From: Flavobacterium agri | GTDB lineage: Bacteria > Bacteroidota > Bacteroidia > Flavobacteriales > Flavobacteriaceae | Direction: 5' to 3' | Assembly: GCF_013401995.1 (NCBI RefSeq) | Contig: NZ_JACBJI010000002.1 | Location: 1 to 64,000, forward strand | DNA: 64,000 nt | Part shown: one piece after another, positions 45,805-55,408 of the stretch | Layout: each line of letters begins with the position of its first letter | How positions within the stretch are numbered: position 1 is the first letter of the stretch | Notes under the pieces: generated by a model | Told to the model about the DNA's origin: nothing | What the model saw: only the letters and a program-made list of their open reading frames with translations | Database searches by the model: none | Translations under genes and position numbers: made by a program

Positions 45805-45812
45805 CAAATATA
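45805..45812 (-). promoter_or_regulatory. Promoter -7 element of pgk (TATATTTG on the minus strand)
   Basis: The element lies 25 bp upstream of the ATG; a TTG on the minus strand (45837-45839) is 24 bp further upstream, slightly longer than usual. Confidence 0.5.
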
Positions 45813-45840
45813 GGTTTTTCCGACGACCCGAAAACCCAAC

Positions 45841-45886
45841 AAAAAACCTCGATTGTCCTAGTAGGCGCAGACAAAAGAGGTTTTTT
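45841..45886 (-). terminator. Hairpin with 10-bp stem AAAAAACCTC/GAGGTTTTTT
   Basis: The stem is perfect and the loop is 26 nt. It carries T runs on both strands. It could end the transcript of the LytTR/kinase pair, whose last stop codon is 160 bp away, before the pgk promoter. A second inverted repeat CGGACTG/CAGTCCG (45914-45943) lies between it and the LytTR gene. Confidence 0.55.
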
Positions 45887-46046
45887 CGTAAAACAGGTAA
45901 AAATTGAGTCGGTCGGACTGTTTTCGCATCGCATCACAGTCCGTCACAAATGAACGCAAAAGCCACACAGTCTGAAACTTAAAGAGGTAAATTCGAAAAA
46001 TATTGAGGTGGATTTTCAACGCAATCGATTTCGTAAAGCGCAGATT

Positions 46047-46748
46047 TCAGACGTTTTGTTCGTCCTTGTTGATCGCCGCGAGGAATTCTTTTTCGTAACT
46101 CGCCGAAATCGGGATTTCCTCCTCGCCTATGTGCACAATTTTGTTGCGGACTTTCTCGATTTTCGGGATCGATACGATAAACGAACGGTGCACGCGAATG
46201 AATCCCGAAGACGGCAATTTTTCCAAAATCGCTTTCATCGTCATGCGCGCCACGACCGTTTTTTGATTTTGGATGTGGATTTTGAGATAATCGTCGAGCC
46301 CTTCGATGAACAAAATATCGGCGATCGGAATCTTGATCAGGCTATAATCGGCGCGGATGAACAAGAATTGCTGTTCGGCATTCTGGTTTTGGTACTTGTA
46401 TTGCGTCTTCACTTTTTCGACGGCTTGTGTAAACCTCGACAGCGAAAACGGCTTCATGATATAATCGACGGCGTTGAGGTTGAAGCCTTCCACGGCATAT
46501 TCGGAATAAGCAGTCGTGAAAATCACCATTGTCTTGTGCGGCAGATTCCGATAAAAATCGATACCTGAAATTGACGGCATGTTGATGTCGAGAAAAAGCA
46601 GATCGACCGGATACTTGCGCAAATGCTTCATCGCTTCATCGGCCTTGTTGAAGGTTTTCTGCAAAGCGACATAATCGACCTGGTCGCACAAAGCTTTAAG
46701 CACTTCGAGCGCAGGCGGTTCGTCGTCAAGAGCGATCGCGCGGATCAT
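46047..46748 (-). CDS. LytTR-family response regulator
   Basis: A 233-residue two-domain regulator. The receiver domain has the acidic pair DDE at 8-10, the phosphorylation site Asp54 (LFLDINMPS) and the conserved Lys in IMKPFS. The LytTR DNA-binding domain (about 130-230) includes FIEGLDDYLKIH and GFIRVHRSFIVS. Partner of the kinase whose gene overlaps its start by 4 bp. Target genes cannot be told from the sequence. Confidence 0.95.
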   Translation of the reverse strand: MIRAIALDDEPPALEVLKALCDQVDYVALQKTFNKADEAMKHLRKYPVDLLFLDINMPSISGIDFYRNLPHKTMVIFTTAYSEYAVEGFNLNAVDYIMKPFSLSRFTQAVEKVKTQYKYQNQNAEQQFLFIRADYSLIKIPIADILFIEGLDDYLKIHIQNQKTVVARMTMKAILEKLPSSGFIRVHRSFIVSIPKIEKVRNKIVHIGEEEIPISASYEKEFLAAINKDEQNV

Positions 46749-47833
46749 AATTCGAGTGTTAGCGTTACGGAATAATGCTCTTCGTCTTCCTTGATATCGA
46801 TGGTATGACGTCCGGCGTATAACATTTCGAGCCTTTCGCGTGTATTCGCCACGCCGATTCCACCTTCATTATGCACCGAATGTACTTTTCTGTTCGACAC
46901 GAAAAGCCTCAGTTTATCGCCAAGGATTTCGATGCTGATTTGAATTTCGGAATTTTCATCGGGATTCACACCGTGCTTGAACGCATTTTCGATGAACGAA
47001 ATCAGGATCAAAGGCGTAATCTGTTTTCCGAAAGGCGTGCCGACGCACACATAATCGATCTTCACCGTATCGCCGAGACGCGATCTTTGAAGCGCGATGA
47101 AATTGTCGATGTAGTTGATTTCCTTGTCGAGCCCGATCACGTTATTGTTCGCATTGTTCATGATATACCGCATGAGTTCGGACAATTGCACGACCGAATC
47201 GGCGGTCTTGTCGTCCTTTCGGATGGCCAGCGCGTAAATACTGTTGAGCGTATTGAACAAAAAATGCGGGTTGATCTGGGCTTTCAACAGCGAAAGTTCG
47301 GCTTCCATGCGATCGCGTTCCGAGGCTTGCAGACGGCGGCTTATCGACAGGAAAAGACTCGCCAGAACACCCGTGAGGAAAATCAGGATCGTGTGCGCGT
47401 TCTGGTTGGGTTTCATCATCGGCGGACCGAATCCGGGTTCGAAATCGGGAGGCGGCGGCAAATTGTGAAGCATTCCGGGCGGCGGACCGAATTTCGGACC
47501 ATCGCCCAATATCGAGACTTCGGGCCTGTCGAACAAGAACGCCATCGCCAGGAAGAAGCACAAAAACAGGAAAACGATAAAGAAATACAACGTCCTTTTC
47601 TGTGCGAAATACAATTTCGGGATCAGGAAATAATAATTCAGGTAAAAGAAAAGCAGCAGGAACACATACACGCCAAAGTACGTGCGGTCGTGCCCGTTCC
47701 ACGAAAGGTTCGGGCTGCGCATGAACCCGCCTTCTGCCGTAAAAATATACGGAAGCAGCAAAAATGCCACACACAAACACGCATGCGTCGCATAAAAAGC
47801 GAAGTTCATTTTGGCGAAATATCCCATTCTCAT
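46745..47833 (-). CDS. LytS-type sensor histidine kinase
   Basis: A 362-residue membrane kinase with four hydrophobic helices in the first 180 residues and no large sensory domain. The His_kinase domain shows the phospho-acceptor His in AQINPHFLFNTLNSIYAL, the N box ISFIENAFKHGV and the G box GGIGVANTRERLEMLY. I place the start at the ATG at 47833 (MRMGYFAKMNF), as codons further upstream have no membrane-protein character and approach the divergent holB gene. A Pro/Gly-rich loop (GPPPGMLHNLPPPPDFEPGF) lies between helices 3 and 4. Confidence 0.93.
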   Translation of the reverse strand: MRMGYFAKMNFAFYATHACLCVAFLLLPYIFTAEGGFMRSPNLSWNGHDRTYFGVYVFLLLFFYLNYYFLIPKLYFAQKRTLYFFIVFLFLCFFLAMAFLFDRPEVSILGDGPKFGPPPGMLHNLPPPPDFEPGFGPPMMKPNQNAHTILIFLTGVLASLFLSISRRLQASERDRMEAELSLLKAQINPHFLFNTLNSIYALAIRKDDKTADSVVQLSELMRYIMNNANNNVIGLDKEINYIDNFIALQRSRLGDTVKIDYVCVGTPFGKQITPLILISFIENAFKHGVNPDENSEIQISIEILGDKLRLFVSNRKVHSVHNEGGIGVANTRERLEMLYAGRHTIDIKEDEEHYSVTLTLEL

Positions 47834-47947
47834 GGCGAAAGTACGGTTTGGTGAAACCTGACGGAAATTAAAGCGGTAAATTAAACATTTCCTGCGGAGT
47901 TGGCTCAAACATGGCGCTTCACGGCTTGTCGCTTTGGCCGAATACGC

Positions 47948-47955
47948 TATATTTG
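47948..47955 (+). promoter_or_regulatory. Promoter -7 element of the holB-like gene (TATATTTG)
   Basis: TATATTTG ends only 4 bp before the ATG at 47960, so the transcript would start at or next to the start codon. The position supports 47960 as start. Confidence 0.5.
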
Positions 47956-47959
47956 CCAC

Positions 47960-49108
47960 ATGCAGTTTTCCGAAATCCTAGGCCAGGAACATCTCAAGAG
48001 CCATCTGATAAAAAGTGCTTCTTCGGGACGCATTCCGCATGCCCAACTTTTCGTCGGACCTGAAGGAAGCGGAACTTTGCCGATGGCGATCGCGTATGCG
48101 CAGTTCATCCTCTGCAACAATTCCGGAACCGAAAATTCGGGCGGAAACGAAGCCTGCAACCTCAAATTTGATCATTTTGCGCATCCGGATTTGCATTTCG
48201 TGTATCCGACGGTGACCACCGAAGACGTCAAGACCAAACCGAAAAGCGTCGATTTTTTGACGGATTGGCGCGACTTCCTCAAAACGAATCCGTATGCGAG
48301 CCTTTTCGATTGGTATCAAATGCTCGGTGTGAAAAATAAGCAAGGCGAGATTCGGGTTGAAGATGCGAAGGAAATCCTCAAATCGCTCGCACTCAAATCG
48401 TTCGAAGGCGGTTACAAGATCATGATCATCTGGATGGCCGACAAACTCAACACCGAGGCGTCGAACAAAATCCTCAAACTGCTGGAAGAACCAGAACCGC
48501 AAACCGTTTTCATCCTGATTACCGAAAACGAGGAAGATATTTTGCAAACCATACATTCGCGTTGCCAGGTATTGCAATTCAACGCGTTGCCCGAAAAAGT
48601 GATCGCCGAAGCATTGGTTTCCCGTGAAAATATGGTGCCGCGCGATGCGTTGCGCTTGGCCAGACAGGCACAGGGAAATTTCAACAAAGCGTTGCATTTG
48701 CTGCACGAAGACGGAGAAGATACGCCTTTCGAGGAATGGTTCGTGCAATGGGTACGTGCCGCTTTTCGAGCGAAAGGAAATGCGGCCGCGATAACCGACC
48801 TGATCGTCTGGAGCGAGACGATTGCCGGCTTGGGGCGCGAAACACAGAAAAAATTCCTGAATTTCTGCATCGATATTTTCCGCCAGGCGCTGTTGCTCAA
48901 TTACCAGGCGACACCGTTGGTTTATTTCGAACCGAAAGTCGATAAGTTCAAACTCGAGAACTTCGCGCCTTTTGTGAACGACAAGAACATTTCGGAAATT
49001 TTTGCCGAACTTTCGGACGCGATCTATCACATCGAACGCAACGGGAACGCGAAAATCGTATTGACCGACCTATCGATAAAACTCACACGTCTCATCCACA
49101 AAAAATAA
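47960..49108 (+). CDS. holB: DNA polymerase III delta-prime-like subunit
   Basis: A 382-residue AAA+ clamp-loader protein starting MQFSEILGQEHLKSHL. The P-loop region is degenerate (VGPEGSGTLPMA, no GKT), fitting the non-ATP-binding delta-prime stator. The sensor-like block KIMIIWMADKLNTEASNKILKLLEEPEP and SRCQVLQF with the arginine finger SRC motif are clear. The usual four-Cys zinc module is not complete. It loads the sliding clamp as part of the replicative polymerase. DoxX follows after 4 bp. Confidence 0.92.
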   Translation: MQFSEILGQEHLKSHLIKSASSGRIPHAQLFVGPEGSGTLPMAIAYAQFILCNNSGTENSGGNEACNLKFDHFAHPDLHFVYPTVTTEDVKTKPKSVDFLTDWRDFLKTNPYASLFDWYQMLGVKNKQGEIRVEDAKEILKSLALKSFEGGYKIMIIWMADKLNTEASNKILKLLEEPEPQTVFILITENEEDILQTIHSRCQVLQFNALPEKVIAEALVSRENMVPRDALRLARQAQGNFNKALHLLHEDGEDTPFEEWFVQWVRAAFRAKGNAAAITDLIVWSETIAGLGRETQKKFLNFCIDIFRQALLLNYQATPLVYFEPKVDKFKLENFAPFVNDKNISEIFAELSDAIYHIERNGNAKIVLTDLSIKLTRLIHKK

Positions 49109-49112
49109 CCCC

Positions 49113-49493
49113 ATGAACTACGCATCCATACTGATCTTGCTGTTTTTGGCCGTGACTTTCATTCAATCGGGCTACGACAAAGTCTCCGATTGGAAAGGCA
49201 ACGTAGGCTGGCTCAAGGAACATTTCGCCCAGACTTTGTTGCGCAACAGCGTGCCTTTGGCTTTGTTCATCATTTTGGCGCTAGAACTCGTGGCCGGTAT
49301 TTTTTGCGTCGTCGGAAGCATACAGCTCTTAACGAACGGCGAACGCAATTACGGTTTCTACGGAGCGGTTTTCGCGTGCATCACGTTGATTTTCCTTTTG
49401 TTCGGGCAACGCATCGCCAAAGATTATGACGGCGCGCGCACCATTGCGATTTACTTTATTCCCGCGGTCATGGCTGTGTATTGGCTAGGCTAA
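49113..49493 (+). CDS. DoxX-like small membrane protein
   Basis: A 126-residue protein with four hydrophobic helices (about 4-16, 48-72, 82-100, 108-125) and the DoxX-type start LFLAVTFIQSGYDKVSDWKG. DoxX-like proteins are small membrane proteins of mostly unknown role, some linked to oxidation of thiosulfate or to disulfide stress. Cotranscribed with holB. Its last 26 bp overlap the 3' end of the convergent helicase gene. Confidence 0.88.
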   Translation: MNYASILILLFLAVTFIQSGYDKVSDWKGNVGWLKEHFAQTLLRNSVPLALFIILALELVAGIFCVVGSIQLLTNGERNYGFYGAVFACITLIFLLFGQRIAKDYDGARTIAIYFIPAVMAVYWLG

Positions 49494-51750
49494 GCGTGGC
49501 GCGGTAGAGCTTGAGTTCGTCCCAGGTGAATTCGTCTCCGTGTTTCTCTTTTAAAGTTCCGACGGCATCTTCCGGATTAAATCCGATGAAGATTTCGGCA
49601 AGTGCATCCAATCTATCCTGCGGCAAAACATCTGAAATCAGGATTGATTGGTTCTCGATCAGCTTTGCCAAATGCGTATAAATCGTTTGCTTGGTAAGCT
49701 TTCGATGCGCGGCTATTTCCTTGACCGACATTTGCTGTTGCCACAATTCGTACGTCTCTTGAACGGTGTGTTTCTTCGGCTCTTTTTTCTGTTTTTTGGA
49801 TGAGGTGCGTCCGATTGGCGCGTCATCCGGAATAACTTCGCCGAATTTTTGCGTGAACAGTTCGCGGATTTCGCGGATTTTGTCGTCGCGATAATTTTTG
49901 GCCGCGACAGTCGAAAGGCTTTCTTTGGAAATTTCCGCTCCTGAAGCGACCACTTCCATAAAGCGTTTCATGCGCAGCAATTGCAGTACGGCTTTGGTCT
50001 GTTCTTCCTCAAGCTCTATAAGTTCCGAGTAAAATTCCTTGGTTTTTTTGACGCGTCTCACCTCTTCTATCTTAAGCAGAAGTTCTCCTACGAGTTTATC
50101 CATCGGATGCAGGAAATAATTGATCGCCGCCTCTATGCGCTCCGAAATGAATTGGATATCAGTAGTTTCAGAATCAAATAGCCGGTCGAGTTGCATCATG
50201 AATTTCGCGGCCGGATCGAGCAGTTTCTCAAGGGTTGCGTATTGTTCGTCGGCCCAGGTTTTGTGTTTTCCTTTCTCGCTTCTCGCGGTTTCTTGCGTGT
50301 AACTGAATTTGTGGTTGCGCCATTGCTGTGCCAATTCCTGCCATTCGAAGCTGTTTTTCAAAACGTTGCGCACAAAACCTTGGCTCTCGCGTTTTAAAGA
50401 ATGTTCGAGAATGTCAAAATCGGCTCGGTTTTCGGCGTACTGCATGACATCGGGATCGTTCTCGAGGCCATTCATCTTTAGCGGAGAAAGCAAAATAAGG
50501 CCGTCTAACGAACGAAGTCGCGAAAAAGCGACATAGGCTTGTCCGGGCTGGAAAATATGGCTTACGTCAAGCGCAGCTTTGTCGAACGTCAATCCCTGGC
50601 TTTTATGGACGGTAATTGCCCACGCAAGCTTGATCGGGTAATGCACGAACGTACCCAAAACCTCTTCGGTAATCTCTTTCGTATTCGGATTCACGACATA
50701 GCGGATGTTTTGCCATTCGTATCGCTCTACAGGGATAGTTTTGTTTTCCTCGGGAAAGTGGACGAGGATTTCCTGTTGTGACAAAGCCGCCACAGTTCCG
50801 GTTTTTCCGTTATAAAACAATTTCTCGGCCGACAAATCATTTTTCACGAACATGATCTGCGCCCCGACTTTGAGCCGCAGTTTTTCTTCGATCGGATAAA
50901 TCTTTTCGGGAAAATCATCGGTGATTTCGGGCGAATATTCGAACGTTCTTTGGTCCAAAACCTCCAAAGCCGCGAAATTGATCGCATCGGCCTTGGCATT
51001 GTGCGTCGTCAGCGTGATGAAACCGGGATTGTCGCGCAGGTTGAAATCGGGTTTCACATGAGCGTTCAAAGCTTGTACGTCTTCACGTGAAACAATGTTG
51101 TTGCGCAGATTGTTGAGGATGTTGATGAAAACGTCGTCTGTCTGGCGGAAAATCTTGGTAAGCTCTATGTACAAAGGCGGATGCTGCTGCACGACATGCG
51201 AATGGAAAAAGAACTTGCCGCGGTAATATTTGCGGAGCGTATCCCATTCCTCGTTCTTGACCACAGGTGGAAGTTGCAGCAAATCACCGATAAACAAAAC
51301 TTGTACGCCGCCAAATGGAGCGCTTTTCTTGCGCACGGACTGCATCATGAAATCGACCGCATCTAGTAAATCGGCACGCAACATACTGACTTCGTCTATG
51401 ATCAGCAATTCCATGTTCCGGATGACGCTGCGTTTTACCGCATTCATCTTGAAATGGCGTCTTAGGCTGTCGCGCGTCTCGAATTTTACAGAATCGGAAA
51501 ACGTCGGCGTGGAATAATCGGGAATAAAAGCCCCGAACGGCAACTGAAACATCGAATGGATCGTGACGCCGCCCGCATTCAGGGCAGCAATTCCCGTTGG
51601 TGCGACCACGACGGTATTTTTGTGTGTGGTCCGGATGATTTCGCGAAGGAGTGTGGTTTTTCCGGTACCGGCTTTTCCGGTGAGGAAGATCGAGCGATTC
51701 GTTTGGTTGATGAATCGCAAAACGTAGGATGCGGCTTCAGACAGTATCAT
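49468..51750 (-). CDS. Pif1/RecD-like helicase with C-terminal helix-turn-helix domain
   Basis: A 760-residue superfamily 1 helicase. Walker A is FLTGKAGTGKTTLL (about 22-35), Walker B is LLIIDEVSML, and the motif V/VI region is AWAITVHKSQGLTFDKAALDV with YVAFSRLRSLDGLILL. The C-terminal part (about 665-755) is a helix-turn-helix domain of the RecQ-associated HTH_40 type (VKEIAAHRKLTKQTIYTHLAKL). It presumably unwinds DNA in repair or replication. The start at ATG 51750 is chosen because the upstream codons do not fit the family. A parS-like site lies inside (51079-51094). Confidence 0.92.
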   Translation of the reverse strand: MILSEAASYVLRFINQTNRSIFLTGKAGTGKTTLLREIIRTTHKNTVVVAPTGIAALNAGGVTIHSMFQLPFGAFIPDYSTPTFSDSVKFETRDSLRRHFKMNAVKRSVIRNMELLIIDEVSMLRADLLDAVDFMMQSVRKKSAPFGGVQVLFIGDLLQLPPVVKNEEWDTLRKYYRGKFFFHSHVVQQHPPLYIELTKIFRQTDDVFINILNNLRNNIVSREDVQALNAHVKPDFNLRDNPGFITLTTHNAKADAINFAALEVLDQRTFEYSPEITDDFPEKIYPIEEKLRLKVGAQIMFVKNDLSAEKLFYNGKTGTVAALSQQEILVHFPEENKTIPVERYEWQNIRYVVNPNTKEITEEVLGTFVHYPIKLAWAITVHKSQGLTFDKAALDVSHIFQPGQAYVAFSRLRSLDGLILLSPLKMNGLENDPDVMQYAENRADFDILEHSLKRESQGFVRNVLKNSFEWQELAQQWRNHKFSYTQETARSEKGKHKTWADEQYATLEKLLDPAAKFMMQLDRLFDSETTDIQFISERIEAAINYFLHPMDKLVGELLLKIEEVRRVKKTKEFYSELIELEEEQTKAVLQLLRMKRFMEVVASGAEISKESLSTVAAKNYRDDKIREIRELFTQKFGEVIPDDAPIGRTSSKKQKKEPKKHTVQETYELWQQQMSVKEIAAHRKLTKQTIYTHLAKLIENQSILISDVLPQDRLDALAEIFIGFNPEDAVGTLKEKHGDEFTWDELKLYRATLSLANTQP
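51079..51094. other. parS-like site (13 of 16)
   Basis: GTCTTCACGTGAAACA against the consensus TGTTNCACGTGNAACA; the right half is perfect. It lies inside the helicase gene, about 2.4 kb from the next site. Confidence 0.45.
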
Positions 51751-51812
51751 TTTGGCGTGTATTGGATTCGGAAAAATACAAATTAATTCGTTAAAAATCA
51801 GCGCACATAAAT

Positions 51813-51840
51813 AAAAAATGCCTCCCGTATGGAAAGCATT
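51813..51840 (-). terminator. Intrinsic terminator after the OmpH-like gene
   Basis: AATGCCTCCC and GGAAAGCATT pair over 10 bp with G-U pairs, loop GTAT, followed on the minus strand by a T run. It is 22 bp behind the OmpH-like stop codon. Confidence 0.8.
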
Positions 51841-51861
51841 TTTCATGGCATTTCATTCGAC

Positions 51862-52464
51862 TTATTTTTTCTCGGCCGGAGCAGTTTCGGCTTTCGCCTG
51901 ATCGTTCGCCTCTGGCTTAGCGGTCTCTTTTTTGCCTTCTTTTTCGTACTTCTCGTTCATGGCCTTTACCACATCTTTGGTGATATCATATTGGTCTTTC
52001 GCGTAAAGCACAGAAGCAGAAGCGCCTGTTCCGAAAATATAATCGTAGCCTTTTTCTTTTCCGTAATCTTTTAGGAATTTCTCGACTTTAGTCACTACAG
52101 AATCCTGCTCCACTCCGCTCTCTTCCTGCAATTGACGAAGTAACGCTTGTTGTGCATATTGCAACTGCTGTTGTCTTTGGGCAAGCGGCCCGCTGTTTTG
52201 TTGCGCCCAGATTTCGCCCAGCGCGCGTGCTTTTTGTTGGAAAGCTTCGGCATCGCGCTTCCAGCGATCGGTTTCGGCTTTCAATTCCTTGCCCATTTCT
52301 TCGCCTTTTGCTTTGTATTTCGCTTCGAGGTCTTTCATTTCGGTGTAATCCTTCATGAGTTGCTCGGTGTCTACGTAAGCGGTTTTGAACTGTGCTTGCT
52401 CGGCCGATTTGTTGCACGAAGCGAAAGTGATTGCGATTGCCAATATTGCCAGCGTCTTTTTCAT
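51862..52464 (-). CDS. OmpH/Skp-family periplasmic chaperone-like lipoprotein
   Basis: A 200-residue protein with a lipoprotein signal (LAIAITFASC, Cys at about 17). The Skp/OmpH fold is shown by the N-terminal strand FKTAYVDTEQLMKDY, a long coiled-coil hairpin (about 45-125) rich in Lys, Glu and Gln, and the returning strands GYDYIFGTGASASVLYAKDQYDIT. A Lys/Glu/Ala-rich tail ends the protein. Skp-like chaperones guide outer-membrane proteins across the periplasm. Skp itself is soluble, so membrane anchoring is a variation. Confidence 0.92.
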   Translation of the reverse strand: MKKTLAILAIAITFASCNKSAEQAQFKTAYVDTEQLMKDYTEMKDLEAKYKAKGEEMGKELKAETDRWKRDAEAFQQKARALGEIWAQQNSGPLAQRQQQLQYAQQALLRQLQEESGVEQDSVVTKVEKFLKDYGKEKGYDYIFGTGASASVLYAKDQYDITKDVVKAMNEKYEKEGKKETAKPEANDQAKAETAPAEKK

Positions 52465-52558
52465 TCTGTATCTGTATTTCGGTTTTTTAAAGTTTGCGTA
52501 AAAGTATAAAAATTAGGCGAGCGCAGAAGTTTTGTCCCAAATTTCGGGCTCTGATGGT

Positions 52559-53407
52559 TTATGCTTTCTTGATTATGTAAATCAAAGACGAATATTCGCC
52601 CGTTTTTTTAGCTTTATTGTTGGATTTCAAACCGTTAAGAAACGCTTTTATCGGATTCATCGCACCCGAACGGTATTTTTCAGACAACAAGCTGACATAA
52701 AACGCATCGAACGGCATCGGCCGTGTGTCGACGAGCTTCAAACCTGCATTTTCGCTCAATTTTGCAATGGCTGACTTCGAGAAATGCCACAAATGTCGTG
52801 GCACGTCGTAAGCTGCCCAAAATTCCCCATACAATTCCGCATCGTGCGATTTGAAGTTAGGAACAGCTATTATGATGACGCCATTTGGTTTAAGAAGGCG
52901 GTTCAATTCCAAAAGTTGAGCCGACGGATCGGGAACGTGTTCCAAAACATGCCACATGGTGATGGCGTCGAATGAACCGTTTTCAAAATCTTCAGTTCCA
53001 TTTGAAAATTGGATTCCTTTTGCTTCTGCAATCGATCTTGCCTTAGTGCTAGGTTCTATCGCCGAAACATTCCAGCCATTTTCTTTTGCAACCGACAAAA
53101 AATCGCCAGTTCCCGCCCCGATATCCAAAAGACGTCCTTTTGACGGTTGAAGCGTGTTTACAAGATTCAACTTGTTTTTGAGCGCTATTTTTTTAATAAA
53201 CTGATAAACTTTTTCAAAAAGCGAACGTTTTCCGTCGGTATGCGAAATATAATCGTCGCTTTCGTAATAAGCCGCGAGTTTCTCTCCTTCGGGTTTTGGA
53301 AATGTGTAAAGCAAATCTAACCGCTCATCTTTGAGTAATTGGAAAGTTTCTTTAGACACCGAATGATCTTTAACGGTCAAAAATGCTTTTTTTTCAGTTG
53401 AATTCAT
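52559..53407 (-). CDS. Class I SAM-dependent methyltransferase
   Basis: A 282-residue protein with the SAM-binding motif I RLLDIGAGTGDFL at about 92-104, motif II FDAITMWHVLEHVPDP and motif III LNRLLKPNGVIIIAVPN. After it comes DVPRHLWHFSKSAI, typical of the Methyltransf_23 group acting on small molecules, quinones or sugars. The substrate is not known. It is the last gene of the cluster DUF4175 - ybeY - mnmG - methyltransferase. Confidence 0.9.
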   Translation of the reverse strand: MNSTEKKAFLTVKDHSVSKETFQLLKDERLDLLYTFPKPEGEKLAAYYESDDYISHTDGKRSLFEKVYQFIKKIALKNKLNLVNTLQPSKGRLLDIGAGTGDFLSVAKENGWNVSAIEPSTKARSIAEAKGIQFSNGTEDFENGSFDAITMWHVLEHVPDPSAQLLELNRLLKPNGVIIIAVPNFKSHDAELYGEFWAAYDVPRHLWHFSKSAIAKLSENAGLKLVDTRPMPFDAFYVSLLSEKYRSGAMNPIKAFLNGLKSNNKAKKTGEYSSLIYIIKKA

Positions 53408-53476
53408 ACTTGTTTTTAAAACAAAATTGCCGTGAAAAACACAGCAATCTCTTTATTTATAAGGCTTTCCGACATT

Positions 53477-53492
53477 CGTTCCACGTGAAACT
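53477..53492. other. parS-like site (14 of 16)
   Basis: CGTTCCACGTGAAACT, differing from TGTTCCACGTGAAACA only at both outer bases. It lies right at the mnmG stop codon, in the gap before the methyltransferase gene. Confidence 0.7.
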
Positions 53493-55363
53493 CATCTGCC
53501 CATGTGAACCAATAACACCGAAATATCGCTTGGAGAAACGCCACTTATTCTCGATGCTTGAGAAATATTTATCGGGCGGATTGCCGAAAGTTTCTGTTTT
53601 GCTTCAATAGACATCGATTTGATTTTCTCATAATCGAAATTTTCGGGAATCTTGACATCTTCCAAACGCGTCAGCTTATCGGCATTATTGCGTTCTTTTT
53701 CTATATAGCCCGAATATTTCACCTGGATTTCGGCTTGCTCGATGATTTCCATGTCGAGATCGTTCTCGGCAATGTATTCTTTTACCTTGTCGAATTTAAG
53801 AACATCCTCCAATTCGATTTGCGGTCGCGAGAAAACCTTGAACATTTTATCGGACTGGCTCATGAGTGCGCTTTCCTTTTCTTGCAGAATCGGATTTGCT
53901 TCCTCAACAGACACACTCGTCTGTTTGAAGAAATTCACCATCTTTTCGCTCTCGTTGAACTTATGCTCCATTCGTTGCATACGTTCGTTTGAAGCCAATC
54001 CGATGGCGTGTGATTTTGGTGTAAGACGGAAATCGGCATTATCCTGGCGAAGCAACGTACGATATTCCGCTCTTGAGGTAAACATGCGATACGGTTCTTC
54101 GGTTCCTTTGGTAATCAAGTCGTCGATCAAGACACCGATGTAAGCCTCGTCGCGTTTCAAAATAAACGGATCTTGCTGCTTTACTTTTAACGCTGCATTG
54201 ATTCCCGCCATCAATCCTTGGGAAGCGGCTTCTTCGTAACCCGTCGTCCCGTTAATCTGACCAGCAAAGTACAATCCTTCGACTAATTTTGTTTCAAGAG
54301 TGTGTTTGAGTTGTGTCGGCGGAAAATAATCGTATTCGATTGCATAACCTGGACGAAAGAATTTGACATTCTCGAATCCGGCAACCGTTTTAAGGGCTTT
54401 GTATTGAATATCTTCTGGAAGTGATGTCGAAAATCCGTTCACGTATACTTCGACCGTATTCCATCCTTCGGGTTCGACAAAAATCTGATGTCTCTCCTTA
54501 TCCGCAAAACGATTGATTTTATCTTCGATTGATGGACAATATCTCGGCCCTAGGCTTTTAATCCTTCCGTTGAACATGGGCGAACGATCAAACCCTTCAC
54601 GCAAAATATCGTGGACTTCGGGCGATGTGTAGGTCATATAACATGACCGTTGAACTGTCAACGGCTTTGTCATATCGGAATATGAAAATTTTTGTGGGTT
54701 TGCGTCGCCTTTCTCTTCATTCATTTTAGAATAGTCGAGCGAGCGGCCGTCTACGCGTGGTGGCGTTCCGGTTTTCATACGTCCGGCTTCAAATCCGGCT
54801 TTGGCCAAATCTTCGGTGATTCCGAATGCGGCACTCTCGCCTGCCCTTCCGCCACCGAATTGTTTTTCTCCGATGTGGATCAACCCGTTCAAAAAAGTTC
54901 CGTTCGTGAGCACGACGGTTTTCGCTTTGATCTCGACACCGAGAGAAGTTTTGATTCCCTCAATTTTTCCGTTCTCGATTATCAGACCGCGAACCATCTC
55001 TTGATAGAAATCGAGATTCGGGGTTGCTTCGAGCATGAGACGCCATTCTTCTGCAAATCGCATACGGTCGCTTTGGACACGAGGCGACCACATGGCCGGT
55101 CCTTTCGACTTGTTCAACATTTTGAACTGGATTGCGGTATTGTCTGAAACAATTCCTGAATACCCGCCCAAAGCATCGATTTCGCGCACGATTTGGCCTT
55201 TCGCGATTCCGCCCATAGCCGGATTGCACGACATCTGCGCTATGTTTTGCAAGCTCATCGTGACCAAAAGCGTCTTGCAGCCCATGTTGGCTGCAGCCGC
55301 CGCTGCTTCAGATCCTGCGTGGCCCGCGCCGACCACTATAACATCATAAACATTTTCAAACAT
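53492..55363 (-). CDS. mnmG: tRNA uridine-5-carboxymethylaminomethyl modification enzyme MnmG (GidA)
   Basis: A 623-residue FAD enzyme of full length. The dinucleotide fold starts [15 protein letters not shown]. MnmG signatures are [24 protein letters not shown], the conserved [16 protein letters not shown] block with its neighbour and [16 protein letters not shown], plus the C-terminal MnmE-interacting helical domain with YSGYIEKE. With MnmE it modifies the wobble uridine of several tRNAs. A perfect parS site lies 3 bp upstream of its ATG and another at its end, which fits an origin-near position. Confidence 0.97.
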   Translation of the reverse strand: MFENVYDVIVVGAGHAGSEAAAAAANMGCKTLLVTMSLQNIAQMSCNPAMGGIAKGQIVREIDALGGYSGIVSDNTAIQFKMLNKSKGPAMWSPRVQSDRMRFAEEWRLMLEATPNLDFYQEMVRGLIIENGKIEGIKTSLGVEIKAKTVVLTNGTFLNGLIHIGEKQFGGGRAGESAAFGITEDLAKAGFEAGRMKTGTPPRVDGRSLDYSKMNEEKGDANPQKFSYSDMTKPLTVQRSCYMTYTSPEVHDILREGFDRSPMFNGRIKSLGPRYCPSIEDKINRFADKERHQIFVEPEGWNTVEVYVNGFSTSLPEDIQYKALKTVAGFENVKFFRPGYAIEYDYFPPTQLKHTLETKLVEGLYFAGQINGTTGYEEAASQGLMAGINAALKVKQQDPFILKRDEAYIGVLIDDLITKGTEEPYRMFTSRAEYRTLLRQDNADFRLTPKSHAIGLASNERMQRMEHKFNESEKMVNFFKQTSVSVEEANPILQEKESALMSQSDKMFKVFSRPQIELEDVLKFDKVKEYIAENDLDMEIIEQAEIQVKYSGYIEKERNNADKLTRLEDVKIPENFDYEKIKSMSIEAKQKLSAIRPINISQASRISGVSPSDISVLLVHMGR

Positions 55364-55365
55364 AA

Positions 55366-55381
55366 TGTTCCACGTGAAACA
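55366..55381. other. parS site (perfect consensus)
   Basis: TGTTCCACGTGAAACA is the canonical ParB-binding sequence. It is located between ybeY and mnmG, overlapping the mnmG leader, 32 bp from a second site. Confidence 0.85.
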
Positions 55382-55408
55382 CGTAATTCAAATTCTACAT
55401 TCAGATGT

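Noticed and set aside
45746..45937. Open frame of 63 codons on the minus strand upstream of pgk
   Set aside because: It runs through the pgk promoter and the hairpin 45841-45886 and overlaps the start of pgk.
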